Below are positions 43,854-56,147 of a stretch of DNA of 64,000 nt, one piece after another. The translations under genes and the position numbers were made by a program. Position 1 is the stretch's first letter. Each line of letters begins with the position of its first letter. Location: assembly GCA_021234155.1 (NCBI GenBank), contig JAJEKV010000060.1, positions 7,898,323 through 7,962,322 of the forward strand, given 5' to 3'. Source of the DNA: Isoetes taiwanensis. Its lineage: Eukaryota; Streptophyta; Lycopodiopsida; Isoetales; Isoetaceae. The notes under the pieces are model-generated. The model was given only the letters and a program-made list of their open reading frames with translations. It did no database searches and was not told the DNA's origin.

Positions 43854-44400
43854 AGCAAAAGATATTGATTAAAGAGCATTGCTTTGCTTGTAAAATTTTG
43901 ATTTTGGCTTGTGTCATATACAAGGCCTCGATATTGACATAGGGTATACAATGACTCGATACGATACAAAGGCTTGAACCCCTCCTAAAATGATTCAGAA
44001 AACATAGGCTTGAACCCCTCCTAAAATGATTCAAAAAACATAGAACGCTTTAACCAATACAACTAGTAATTCAACGTGGTTAATTTTTCAAATTAGACCT
44101 ATATTTTCTTGTTTTTAAAATCTTTTGTTCAATTGTACTTCGTAGTCATGAATTATTTCAAGAACGGCATCTTTTTACAGCCCTAGGACTTCAACTTATT
44201 TTGCTACATATTAAAGAGGCTTGCTTTGCTCGTAAACCTTTGATTTTGGCCCATAACCAAGGCAAAAGATACCGAAGAAAGAGCTTAAGACTCCAATTGT
44301 CCTATGGAGGACTCCAAGTTATTTCGCTACATATTAAAGAGGTTTGTTTTGCTTGTAAAACTTTGATTTTCTCCCATAACCAAGGAAGGAAGGAAGGAAA
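43800..44400. repeat. degenerate repeat cluster
   Basis: TTGCTTGTAAAACTTTGATTTT and close variants recur at about 43819, 43885, 44229 and 44350, and GGCTTGAACCCCTCCTAAAATGA is tandemly doubled at about 43966-44035 (period about 33). The stretch is non-coding. Confidence 0.7.
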
Positions 44401-44945
44401 AATTTTTAACGTCCACGGAACCCAATCGGGTTATGGGACCAAGTACATAAGGGACCGAAGTCCTGGACCGAAGTCCAAACAAGAACATGGGCCGAAGCCC
44501 TTAAACCAAAGCACAACGTGAGCTAGAACACAACCATCATGACCCCATTAAAACCACACAAAAAACCGTGACTATGGTCTCCACCGATCCAAAAATCCAT
44601 CTTTGTTGCACAAGCAACAAGCATACCTTCATACCTCCAAGTTCACCAAGCAACTCCAACCGTAACCTCTTCACAACTATCGGAAAACAGGCGCCCCTAA
44701 CGCCAATCGCCCGGACACGCAGGAAGGCTCCAGCCGAAAACCGCCGAGGCCTTCACCCATCCACCGGCCTTGCCAAAGGCGCCCGACTTCCCCCATTCCA
44801 CTCTTGGGGGCCATCCTTCCTTCAACGCCTCCAACGCCATCCATCATTCCGCCGGGTAGGCCTCGGCGGCCCAGTAGGCCAGCGCCATAAAAGGGAAAGG
44901 ATACCAATGAAAGAGCTTAAGACTCCAATGTCCTATGGATTCATT
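44261..44945. repeat. direct repeats flanking a GC-rich island
   Basis: GAGCTTAAGACTCCAATTGTCC (about 44281) and GAGCTTAAGACTCCAATGTCC (about 44909) are parts of a roughly 45-bp repeat. Between them lies a segment whose second half (44690-44890) is far more GC-rich than its surroundings, with no recognised domain on either strand. This is consistent with a captured or inserted fragment. Confidence 0.45.
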
Positions 44946-45279
44946 TTGGCATCAAAGTGACGTAACAATATAGATTTCTACACACCGAGAAATGAAGGCA
45001 TCGAACTAACACATTTAGAAAGAGAGAAATACATTTCTACCTCAGAAGCTCAGAAACATCACTGAATTACTTCAGTCAAATTCTTGCCAATTTTCTAATT
45101 GTGGCAATCACAGAACATGCTGTCATTGTTATGCACTGAACTGTTGAATTAAGATTGCAGATTTTGCATCTTTTGGGGACGATCGATGCTTCCCCTTTAT
45201 CCTTGAAATAAATTGCAATCTCACAAGATCTTATTGGCAAACGTTTTCCTTTATAAACTCACGAGACCGTCCTCCTGGG

Positions 45280-45605
45280 CTTGAAGTATCTGATTTACTT
45301 TTAACATCAATAAAGTTGCTCTCAGCTCCAAAGTCAGTCCTAAACAGTTCATGAGGCCTATCTTGCTTGTCTTCAAATCTTTTAGATTTACTACATTTTT
45401 TCTCAGCTCCATGGTCTAGAAAGGTATATACAAACCAGGTGATTCATCTTAATCAGCACATTTATTCTCAGCTCCATAATTGACAATTTATTTCACAGTT
45501 TGTACCACAGAACATTTTCCTGGTCATAAGCTATTAAATTCATTTTTAAAATCACCACATTTATTCTCAGCTCCATAATTCAGAAAAGTTGGTATATACA
45601 ATTTT
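45280..45605. repeat. degenerate approximately 90-bp repeats downstream of FSH hydrolase
   Basis: TTTATTCTCAGCTCCATAAT and variants (CTCTCAGCTCCAAAGT, TTTTCTCAGCTCCATGGT) recur four times at roughly 90-bp intervals, just beyond the 3' end of the hydrolase gene. They may be part of its 3' flank. No coding potential. Confidence 0.6.
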
Positions 45606-45663
45606 CTAACCACTATGTATGAGGATGACAAGCTACTAGTCGGCTAGAATAAAACTAGGTTCA

Positions 45664-47179
45664 TTAGGCCTGAACGTCCACTAATTCATGCATCTTGTCC
45701 TCCTCTTCCAACGAATGTTTCCATGGGGCCTCGCGCTCCAGTTCAAAACTATGCAAAACGTCTTCCTCATGATTATTGAAACTATTATGACGCAAGAAAT
45801 TTTTAAGAGTAGTAGTGGACTCTTCACCTATTCATACATATAAACAAGTTCAGTACAATCCTGAATATATTATCAGAACTGTGTCATGTAATGCCACTTA
45901 CTTAATCTTGGCACTGTATGTGCTTGAGGATGTCTGATAACAATCGATTCATGGAATGCATCTATAAGTGCTTCATGATGTACTTTCAACCAGTCCTTTT
46001 CTCCTATAACACAATCACAAATTAGACATGAATAACAAAAGCAATTGGTTTACATAACAGTATTATGCAAGTATGTACGTTATTTACAACAGAGCATGTT
46101 GAAGGAATCATTATCCATGCAGGGGTGGGTATGTAATTTACATACCCACCCCTGCAATGTAATAGAATTCTATGTGTAAGGGACTACATCAAATACATAT
46201 TACTTGATTCATTGGTACAAAAAATAGAAATGCAAGAACCAGACACCAGGTACCTAGAAAATGAAGGGATGGGCACTTAATCGAATTTAAATAAGCTACT
46301 TGCATGCTTTCTGCTTGAAACTTGCAACCTGAGATGGCTATCACAAAACGAACACGGGGGAGGCCATGAAGAGCTAAGCCCTGAAAAAGATACCACAACG
46401 AGTTAGATAAGGATATAAACAACTGCTTCCTCGTCTAAACAAAGCATATGAAACAAATTGAATAGAACTATAAAATAAGTAATCTGATGACATATGCAAT
46501 ACCTTTTCTTGAAGTCCCGCAAGTGCACATAGCATTACTGCTCCCTGTAATTACAATTATCATTTGCATATAAAATATATCAGCAGATGAACATGAACAG
46601 CAACAAGATATACCTGCGAAAACCCAATGAAACCATCAAAAGGCCCATGCTCCTTCATATAGTTTGTGATGTAATCAAAGGATTCTTCGAGACCAACATA
46701 TTCTGTGAATTCCTGGTAAAGTTGTTGCATGGAGTGAGATACTTATAATGGAAATTATCAAGAATCATATGTCTAGACCTTATTATACTGAAACCACTCA
46801 TAATATGGTGGAGGAAAGAAGCCTTCAACTTCTGATTTCCCTTTTGCTGGAAAAGGCGCATCCAGAAAGCTCTGCCATCAAGGTACCAGTTAAAATGGCT
46901 CATCAATCAAATGTAAAGAAAGCTAATTAATGAACACCAAGCAATGATGCATAAGAAATAAGATCGATGATTAAGGCCGCAACTGACCAAATTCTACAAC
47001 CGCAACTGACTAAATGTGACTAATGCCAAACTGATGCATACCATTTCCACAATATCTTCGATTGCATTGCCCCATTTGGCAAGCTGTTTGCGCATAATTT
47101 CCCCACTGGTTCTAAATCCATGCAAACATAAAGCCCTAAGCTTGCGTTTATCATGACTGCTATTTCCATCAGAATTCAT
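45664..47179 (-). CDS. FSH-family serine hydrolase
   Basis: Model: complement of 45664-45827, 45902-46003, 46254-46380, 46503-46544, 46614-46712, 46779-46871, 47042-47179; 254 aa. All introns are GT-AG and all phases close. The alpha/beta hydrolase fold begins RKLRALCLHGFRTSGEIMRK, followed by FLDAPFPAKGKSEVEGFF and YYEWFQYN. The nucleophile elbow is GFIGFSQGAVM (Ser109), the acid FLGEKDWL (Asp170) and the base HPQAHTVPRL (His195), so the catalytic triad is complete. The family (yeast Fsh1; plant relatives such as At4g24380) comprises small esterases or thioesterases whose physiological substrates are mostly unknown. The ATG at 47179 lies just after an AG acceptor, so a 5'-UTR intron is likely. 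The C-terminus (about 50 aa, acidic) extends past the usual end of the fold. Confidence 0.92.
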
Positions 47180-47519
47180 TATCAGAGATTTTAGAGCTGG
47201 TGACAAGAGTCCTGCAACAGAAAGGGCAGTATAATTACATTGTCAGAGGTAAGAGATGTGAACCAAGAGACCAAACGAACACAAAATAACATGCAAGAAG
47301 GGGCATTTTGGGGTTTGAGAAACTAAAGAAGAAAAGGGCTGTCAGAGGAAGAACCAGATGTATGAAGCCAAGGAGAGATTGGAGCCGTGTGGTGCTTGGG
47401 GCTCCGACGGCGCAATGGTTTATAAAGAAGATACAAGGGTCCATTTTGTGGGCCTACGCGGTGCTTTTCGTTTTTTTATACATGCTTACATTTTAAACCA
47501 GCATACATAGAACTTACAT

Positions 47520-48015
47520 TTCTTACATGAACTTACACTTATTACATGGACTTACATTTAAAACATACATGAACTTACACTTATTACATGGACTTACATT
47601 TAAAACATGGTTACTTTCTCATTGGAAGGATGTGATGTGGAAGGCAGAGAATTCGCAGATTCTTAGCATTGTAAGGGCAGCTTGCTACCCAATGGCGAAG
47701 AGCGATCTCATAACTCCAAACAACACGTCCGAATTGCTGGCAATTGCTAGAGGGGGTTTTAAACGAGGTAGTGCATGCAGTGCACATGGATGATGGCACT
47801 CCTCTTCTTCTTCTTCTTCTCATTACATAGAAAGTGCTTCTTCTTCTTCTTCTCCTCCTCTAATTGCTACAGCGAAGAAAGATCTCATGACTCCAAACAA
47901 CACGTCGACATTGGCGGCAACTGCCAGAGGGGTTATAAACATGGCAGCAACTGTTAAAGGGCTTTCAAAGTAGTACATGCACATGGATGATGGTGCTCCT
48001 CTTCTTTTTAGTCAT
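47520..48015. repeat. tandem repeats upstream of FSH hydrolase, with CTT tracts
   Basis: GAACTTACACTTATTACATGG + ACTTACATTTAAAACATACA recurs with period 42 from 47529. Then GATCTCATAACTCCAAACAA (47704) and GATCTCATGACTCCAAACAA (47881) head two diverged units of about 180 bp, each leading into a CTCCTCTTCTTC tract (47800 and 47995). CTT microsatellites occupy 47800-47870. Confidence 0.8.
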
Positions 48016-48052
48016 GAATCACGATACGTCGTCCCTAATCCACATCAGTAGG

Positions 48053-48464
48053 GATGGCCATAAATCTACTCCAAGAATCCAAGATGTGGTTAGCTCGGCC
48101 ACATGTCCGAGCTAACCACTCCTGCTCAGTTCCAAGCTCAAAAGACAACGGTTTCTGCATGTTTTTTCGCTGATCTTGCTTGATCAATGCTCAAATCTCC
48201 ATCTCTCTTCAATGAATGAGGTTTTTAGGGGTTGCAAGGCGATCTAATGGCGTTTGAACTGGATTAAACCATTCAAGGAGCCAGTTATGAGCTACATTCA
48301 AAGTTCACCATGCCGAAACACAGTCCCGTGCTCAGTTCATTGCATGGTCATTCCGACCACAAAACAATGGTTATTTCAGACAAAAGAGTGGTTAGCTTGG
48401 ACATAATAGTAGTTAACCCGGATATGTGTTCTGAGATAACCACATCTCGGAGTATATTTATGGC
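48053..48464. mobile_element. foldback (MITE-like) element
   Basis: GGCCATAAATCTACTCC plus AGATGTGGTTAGCTC at the left end (48056-48096) match the reverse complement of the right end (48433-48464: GAGATAACCACATCTCGGAG, TATATTTATGGC). Just inside the left end is a perfect 13-bp hairpin, GTGGTTAGCTCGG / CCGAGCTAACCAC with an 8-nt loop (48086-48119). The body of about 410 bp is non-coding. No clear target-site duplication found. Confidence 0.7.
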
Positions 48465-48469
48465 GTTCC

Positions 48470-49270
48470 ATTAGTAGTTGCAACTAACTCGTCAATTGGG
48501 TTTGGAAAATCAGAATGTCAATGTGTCATCTAAACATAAACAAAAATATGGGGCCACTTTGCTTGACATTGTAGTGCCCACTGCCCATCGTCTAGTGGCA
48601 GGTTTAGATTTTCGTAGTAGTTGGAGTAATTGGCCCGTTATTATGCACACCTACGAAAGGGTGTGTTGTATTAGAGGACAATGCAAAACACTTCACAGTA
48701 AATTCCAATCTAATGATGGCAGTGACAAGTGGGAACAGAAATGACTATTCAACATATAAAATTCCATGTGTACAACCATTAGACCTTGAATGTACCCAAA
48801 TATTCTACACCCCCCAAAGAATGTAATGGTTGTCGCGAAGCTATCCAAATGAGATATAACTGGCAGGTGCCAATATAAGTACAAAGGAATATGAAGAAAT
48901 AGAAGATCATTGTTTCCCATGGCTTGCTTGCCAGTTGTAACTTTACCTGCAGCTAATATATTAAGTCATATCACCCTTAACAACAAAGATTCTTTATTGT
49001 CAATTATATCTGATGCAAAAATTTTAGCAGTTGTTGCTCTTAAATGGCTCATAGGCAAGATGATGTAATGGACCCATGGGAGATCGCTCGAGTGGATCTT
49101 GGTGTTTTTGATTAGTACCATTCCTAATGAATTAAGTGGACCACAAGTTAAGTCTTGAAATTGATATTATAGGACATTTCTAACAATGTCATATATTATT
49201 GTAGAGTTGTGTAAAAATTTGCCATTTAAGGATTTAGCATTGGTGATTGCAAATGATGTCGTACTTCATT
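48470..49270. other. intergenic, no gene recognised
   Basis: No domain or repeat recognised except an 88-codon plus-strand frame at 48478-48744 without a known family. Confidence 0.35.
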
Positions 49271-49276
49271 TTATAT

Positions 49277-49690
49277 TTAGGAGTAGTCTATGTTGGAGCT
49301 GGCTTCTAATTTGATGAGAAGAGAGGGTGGACTACATTTCTTAACATCATCGTGGTAACTGAATAGAATTGAATCATCTTTTTCTTCCACGGAGAACAAA
49401 TGATCTATGGGACCCAATATAAAAAGAACACAATCAGCCTCATCACAATACTGGGTTAAAGGCCATGCCCCAAAAGCCTTTACGGGACCCTTGACAGTAA
49501 TAAGTTTAGTAATGAATGTGTACATGAGTGTGATATCAACTTGTTGGTGATGAAGATAGGTGGCCCGTTGGTCAAGAACCTCCATGACATAAGATGCTAG
49601 TATTACCAATATAGGCAGTTGCAAAAGTATGAACAAATATATTTTGCCCCAAAGATGAACAAATTTAGAGAGTCTGGTTTTCATCTTCAA
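49277..49690 (-). CDS. hypothetical ORF in one arm of an inverted repeat
   Basis: A 137-codon frame with a hydrophobic segment (YLFILLQLPILVILASYV) and an acidic C-terminal half (FSVEEKDDSILFSYHDDVKK). The DNA is homologous to 53350-53790 in opposite orientation, where the frame is broken but IMEVLDHQ still corresponds to VMEVLDQR. Conservation of a frame in one copy only is weak evidence for coding. No family recognised. Confidence 0.2.
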   Translation of the reverse strand: MKMKTRLSKFVHLWGKIYLFILLQLPILVILASYVMEVLDQRATYLHHQQVDITLMYTFITKLITVKGPVKAFGAWPLTQYCDEADCVLFILGPIDHLFSVEEKDDSILFSYHDDVKKCSPPSLLIKLEASSNIDYS

Positions 49691-52600
49691 CTGCTTTCAT
49701 CTGACAACATTGACATTCCATGGCAATTTGACCAAATTTGATCTATGAAGCAAGATGCCCAAGAATGTTGTTGATTTTGGTCGTTCATTGTTCTGACCAT
49801 ACATGCTAAGAGTTTAGATGAGCCTCAAGCAATGGATATCAAGCTACATACAAAAAGAAAAACATCATAGTTTCATATAGGAGGATTGAGAGTATGCTCA
49901 ACAGAAAGCCTTTTTTTTTTTTTTTGAAGAACTGTGTCATCAATATATTAAAAGAATGGTAATGTTACAAAGCAAGTGAGGAGGTAGGAGAACTGCCCCA
50001 AAGAGATAGCGATACCTCGACACTCCACAACAAACTCACAGAAAAACTGCAACTCTACTGTTGTACAAACTGACCATCACCATCTACAACACCCAAGAAG
50101 TCCCGCCAAATGGCAAACTTCCGCTCTACTAATCCCGGGAACACCAGAAAGCTTTGAAATAGCTTGTACCTGAGTCGAGGAATTAGAGAGGCTGCAGGCT
50201 GCTGAATCCCCTGAAAGATCCACAACCACCGCCGCTTCCAAATCAGCCACACCAACCAAGCCACGCACAGATGTAAGGCTTACTGCCGCAAGAGAGGCCA
50301 AGCACCAGGATACACATGAAGCAAAGAACTCATCGGCTAGTCAATCTCACCCAAAACAGAGCCCTAACCCAATCCCGCATGTACCCTGTGAGGGCATAAA
50401 ACGCATAATGTTCCACAGCCTCGCCGATGAAGGCCACAACAAGGGCGTAGAGGGCTCACACCCGCCTAAACCGACTCACAAGGGCATTCACCCCGATATA
50501 CGCACCACCGCCACAGAAGCACCCTAACCCTGGGGGGGAAGTGAGCTCCATGTCCACATCCAAACCGAAGCCACCGGTAGAACCCTGGAAGCCGCAGAGG
50601 CCACTTGCCCTGGCGGGGCGGTGTGTCATGAATAGCCGGCGACCCGGAACAAGACCGCACAAAACAAGAAGACACAACATCCGTGATGAACCTTCCAAAC
50701 CCGCACCACCACATCATCCCGAGGGACTATAGGTATGTGTAGCGAATACTCCCCGCCACTTGCTCCCCGTGATAGCCCTACACGCCCCTCGCGAAAAAAG
50801 CGAGCTCGAAGAACTCCCATGAAGCTAGCTGACCACCCCAATACCGTCCCTCCAAGGTGAGCACAAAGCAGCTCCTCCAACGGCCCAAGGCCCCGAAAGC
50901 ATGCACGGTGGCGCCTAAGGGCAAGTGCGCAGGGGTAGAGGAACCCACAAGAAAGGAGAAGAGTGGTGATAAACTGAGGCATAATCTAGCTAGAAGAGCA
51001 CACGCACATGATCCCAAGCCCGCAACACCCCCGTGAGAAAAGGGGATGCATGTGGGAAAGGCCGGAGACCATACAACAGTGCCCAGGGCAACTCCACATG
51101 CACAGACGGCTTCCCAAACGCCACACGATGGCAAAGAGATTGCAACAACAGTGCCGCACCAGGAGAAGATGTTCCATCCTACAGAATGCTCCAAACAAAC
51201 TTGGAGACCAACACCTTACTATGCGCAACCAAATCCGGAATGGCCAAGCCCCCATCCTCCCGGGGCGGAGACACTTCCACCAAGCCACTTTAACAACCGC
51301 CCTTCATCATCCCCCAGCCCCACACAAAATTTCAACAATCTTATCCAAAGCATGTATCTTACCCTCGGAGCTAACATCGCAGATGTTGTATACACATGAG
51401 TGCTACAAAATCTTGACTTGGCAATAGTGATCCCACCGCCATGGACAACTTGCTACCCTTCCACCAATTGAGGTGTTTTACGCAACCCCTCGCAAAATCT
51501 CATCCCACACCCTCCCATGGAAACATCCCCCAAAGGGAATACCCAACAAACTTAGTACACACATTACCCTAAGCACCTTCCAAGGGAATAGAGCCAAACA
51601 AAGGGGAGGGCAGAGTCACCGGGCCAATAATGCGGAGCATTTACCCCAATTCGTAAGAATGCCCGAGGCCAAGGAGAAAGTATCCAAAGAAACCCTTCAC
51701 ATTCATAAATTCCTCTCTTCTACCACCAAGAAGAGGAAAGTGTCATCGGCAACCGGGTTAATAATCTGGCCGGCTACCATCCCGCATCCAAATCCCATCC
51801 ACCACCCCTCCTCCACCGCAGCCAAAAAACAATCGGAGACAAAGGCCTCCGCCACAATCGTAAACAAAATGGCGCCAAGGGCACCCCCGACGCACCCTCC
51901 GCCTAAGGAGAAAAAGCGAGGTTTCACCGCACACCATCGTGGCCTGCGTGGCCGACCTATGCAGCTTCATGACTGCCTCTCAGAAAGCGTGGACCACGTT
52001 CCCAATGCTAACATCATGGCGCATAAGAACTCCCAACGACACTATCGTAAGCTTTGGCAAAGTCAAGTTTAGGATAGGCAATGCCTTGAGTCGTTCTCCG
52101 CCCAATAAAGGCCCTCATAAGCCAGCGGCAACATTAGTCAAAATGTTCCTCCCGTGAACAAACCCGCATCGCACCTTACTAATGGAAGAAGTCAATCTTG
52201 GCTTCAACTTCTCTGCCGGGGCTTTCGCATAATAATCTTATACACGAGGGACAACAAGGAGATAGGCCTCCAATCATTAATAGTAGAAGGTCGCTTAACC
52301 TTAGGAATCAAGGAAATGCATGCGGTATTCAAGATCCTATCCATTTGAGAAGACCTGCAAAAGAACTCAAGATACACCCTGGTACCGCAGACTCACCAGC
52401 CCACTCCCAATAAGTCCGAAAGAACTCCTTGAGGGGATGCCATCCAGCCCAAGACATTTATCCTTGGCCATGCACATACATGCCTCCGCTAAATCCTCTC
52501 TGGAGAGCTTCTGTTCCAAGCTCTCATGCTGGTGAGGCAAAATAGATGGCTTAATAGCTCCCAAAACAAGCTCCTGCATCTCCTGCTCATAGGGAAGAGT

Positions 52601-53790
52601 GTGCTGTGCGAAAAACCCTGAGAAATGAGCATGCACATACCTCTGCAAATCAGCGGGATCCTCCAAAGTCCGGCCATCAGGCAAAGCAAGGGACATCATA
52701 GATGCTGCATATCGCCGCTGCCTAGCTGCTCTGAAGAACACCGACGAACTTGTGTCCCCCTCCTTCAACCAGGTAAGGGGCTCCAGAGCAACAATACGCT
52801 GCAACACTGCATTCTCCCTAATGCCATCAGAAGGCTGCGCCCGAATCTTCTCCAACTCCTGATAGAGACCATGCAACTCCTGCCGCTCCTGCCTACCAAA
52901 GACCTTGGCAAAACACTTCACCCTGGCCACCGCAGTCACCATACCAGACATCTTGACTCCGGCTCTTGGAGTTAAATCCGTAGTCCTATATCCAATGAAG
53001 ATAGAGTTCCTCCATCTTTATAATGGCCAGGGGTGCATAAGATCTTAAAGCCTTATGAAGGAGAAATATGCACGTTGGCTCTCTAGATGCATCCATGTGT
53101 ACTATAGAGCGAATAGAAATATAGAGCTAACTCGTTTGAAGCAATACCTACATGTCTGCATTTTAGGTCAGTTTTGGGATACCAATCAATGCCTTATGAG
53201 ATTACAAAGAGAAGATTGACACTACATTAATGTGCCCCACAAGAATACATATTAGATATTTGCCCATGAAGAGGTATAGAATAGTTGTTTATATTCGTAC
53301 ATCATATCATAATTAGAACATACAGATGGGCTCATGAGGTACCAGAAACATGACATGTCAATGTTGTCAAATGGGACCGATTGAAGTCAACATCAGACCC
53401 TTCAACTTTTTTCAAGCATTTGCAACAATCAAAGCAAAATATATCAATTTGATTGCGCCTAATAAGGCAGTATATATGTGCTTTCGTAGTTGCCTATGAT
53501 GGTGGTACTATTATTTTATATTATGGAAGTTCTTGACCACCAACCTATGTCAACTGATCAATATGGTTATTCATGTAAAGGTTTTCCCATGACCACTTGG
53601 TCTTCATGGACATTAAAAAATCTATTCTATTCTATTCCCTCAAACCCCCTTCAATGTGGGCTCTGTTTTATCCTACATATAGTGATGAGCTTATTGTGCT
53701 CTTTTTATATTAGATTTTATAAGCCTCTTGGTCTCCATGGACAAAAAAAAATCAATTCTTTTACATATGAAAATGCGATAGTGAGGCGAG
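49320..53790. repeat. inverted repeat pair (about 420 bp) enclosing an old LINE
   Basis: The reverse complement of 49320-49720 aligns with 53350-53790: TCAATGTTGTCA, GCAAAATATAT, GTGATGAG followed by ATTGTG, TCTTTTTATATT, and ATGGA(C/A)AAAAA are shared in order, with many substitutions and indels. The interval between is mostly the LINE relic. It is either an ancient transposon with long inverted arms or two independent copies of one repeat. Confidence 0.6.
49911..52975 (-). mobile_element. old L1-type LINE relic, same family as 36783-42173
   Basis: Read on the minus strand: 52367-52951 encodes LTWLKEGDTSSSVFFRAARQ and AKDKCLGLDGIPS; 52220-52320 encodes LIPKVKRPSTINDWRPISLL; 51750-51930 encodes QGCPLGAILFTIVAEAF-like sequence and ADDTFLFLVVEE; 51000-51290 encodes GGLAIPDLVAHSKVLVSKFV and HASPFLTGVLRAWDHVR; 50055-50264 encodes WLVWLIWKRRWLWIFQG. 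Each block has a direct counterpart in the LINE at 36783. Frames change at least five times and stops are frequent. A T15 run at 49911-49925 is its A-tail. Endonuclease and ORF1 are absent (5' truncation). Its copy is markedly more GC- and CpG-containing than its surroundings. Confidence 0.88.
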
Positions 53791-53794
53791 AAAA

Positions 53795-55780
53795 AAACTG
53801 ATCAAATGCATGATTCTTCATATAGCTTTAAAGATCGTTTACATATACCTCCAGTTTGTGATATTCCACAACAGAAGGAAAAATTGACAGAATACAGCTA
53901 TAACAAATATTTACCATTTGTGTTCACTATAGATGATGCAGTTCCAGACTACAAAACAATGCATATTACATGACATCACAAAAATCACAGCCTGTGTTTG
54001 CCAAAGCTTTTGCCTAACTATTGCAATGCTAGAATCTTCTCCATTGTTGCCTTCCGACGGGATCAGAATCTACTGTGATGACCACGCAGATATAATACAT
54101 ATATAGTCATCATCCCATATTTATATGGAACCAATAATATTCTTCTAAAAACTTCTGAAACCACCCCATTATAGAAGGGCCTTCAGCATAGGGTTTGACA
54201 TTTTGATTCAATGCCAGATTTGAGCCTTCTAGCTCTTGTTTTTTTGTTCTTGCTCACCCTTTAGGCTCCTGCTCTTATATTCTGATGTTGTATCATATCA
54301 TGTTCGATATTTTCCAGTGTTTTCCCACAGGTTCGTGACACTTACCTATAACTGACAGATAAAAAACACAAGTACTCTCCTTGCGGGGCATGATCTAGTA
54401 ACAAGACCTTAAACACCCATACCCGAGGTCTCTGGTTCAAACTTGGCCAATATCGGTCTAGCAATGGGGACTTTAAAAATCCATTGCCCCAAGGTCAGAG
54501 TTCAAGTACGACCAATCGATCCTGTGGTAGAGATCTTAAGCCTGCCATATGTACTCGATAATCACATGCAAAATAGCACATCATGCCCAGGTAGTGGATT
54601 GGCTTCCATGTGATATTTAGAATAAAATGATGTAGAATGTACTCACGATGTGATGATGAATAGTATGATGTCCTTCAATATAAAAAAAACATAGGTACTA
54701 AAATGTTTTTTTGTAGGCCCCATGCAATGTGAGGCCCGAATATGAATAATATTTCCATGTTATGGATGTTAAAATACTTCCACTATGACGAATACTTCCC
54801 CTATGTCATGAATGTTTGAGTACAAATGAAAATCATTAATTGATTTATTTGTTGGTGATAGTGGTAGAAGATGATAAAAGTTGCCCAAAAACACCAGAGA
54901 GGTTTTTAATCAATTTTTCTAGGCCAAAAAATCTAAATTGAGAAGACATACCATTAAAAGGAATTCATTCTTCTAGTAAAAAGGGATCAACAAGGATTAA
55001 TTAGTCAACTTTATTAATCTTTAATTAGTTGAAGTGCTAAAACATAATCTTCCACAGATGACGACAATATAACACAAAAATATGCGAACATACTTATCTT
55101 CGCATATGTGAGAGTGATTGGAAGATCACTTTTCAAAAATCAGAAGCATTAGTAGAAGACATGACAAATGAATAAAAACAAGAGAAATGCAAAACAGAAA
55201 CTAAAGACAAACGGAAGAGAACATAAGAAGCAATATTTAAAGGCAATAAGCATATTAATATCATTATGTAAGCCATAATAGACAATCAAGAACGCATATG
55301 AAAGGGAAGTACAAGCAATATAGCTTGACTCAACTTTTGGAGCCAAGCTTATAGCAACATGAAAGTGACCTATGATGTCGAATTGTTGGGCCAACATTCT
55401 CTTGATACATTATACTTCTAATAGTAAAGCAATCAAGTCAAGAAGAAAAGACTTTTCGTTCTTAAGATTATCGAATAATATATTGTTTCTGTTGTATTGT
55501 AATATACCATGAAATCATCTTTTCACGATATGCATGTTGTCTCCATCGTTGAAATGGTCTAGGGCTATCTTATGGTGCCCAATTCTTGAGGTAATGTGTG
55601 TGTGACCATGTAATGATTATATTCTAACAACTAATTATTAAATAGTCTTGGCTTTAATATATTCAATTTATTGTGCCACATGATGCTGCTTGTGTTTGCT
55701 AGATTAGACCTAGTAAATAGCTAGTATTTATTGCTATGTTCAATATAATAAGTCAAGTCAAACTATTGAAGATTATAATT
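53795..55780. other. intergenic, no gene recognised
   Basis: AT-rich and stop-dense. 54386-54560 contains GGTTCAAACTTGG and GAGTTCAAGTACG, faintly reminiscent of Pol III B boxes but not meeting the consensus. The 82-codon minus-strand frame at 55149-55397 is hydrophobic and of unknown significance. Confidence 0.4.
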
Positions 55781-56147
55781 TAAATTTGGTAGGGTGGGTT
55801 TGCTCGCTTCCGCGGAAGTACCATACCCTGTGGTACCAAAGATCCCTTTCTTCGCTGTCCCATTCCCCCTCCCAACGCGTGGCAAGTGCCGCTCGTTCGT
55901 CATACTTGAACCCACGGTGCCCCCTACCAGGGACCCATCCTTCGCGCACCAGAATACCCTCCATCGTGGCCATCCCGAGGCATGATTCAATGCTGGGGGC
56001 TAGAATTGGCGGGCTAATTCCAGCCATAATCGCCTCGAACGAGATGGATTATCAAGATTACCCAGCTGGCTCGAGCAATTCCATCAACAATTCCTCAATC
56101 CGGCCAAGAATCAAGCATGTCCCCTGTTTTCTCTGCACACTGGAGCG

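Noticed and set aside
50456-52951. Numerous overlapping plus-strand frames such as 51473-52072 and 51008-51427
   Set aside because: They are antisense shadows of the decayed LINE, whose RT blocks read on the minus strand.
54386-54560. Possible tRNA gene or SINE with B-box-like GGTTCAAAC
   Set aside because: The A-box region TGATCTAGTAA breaks the consensus, the B box lacks the final C, and no cloverleaf pairing is visible.
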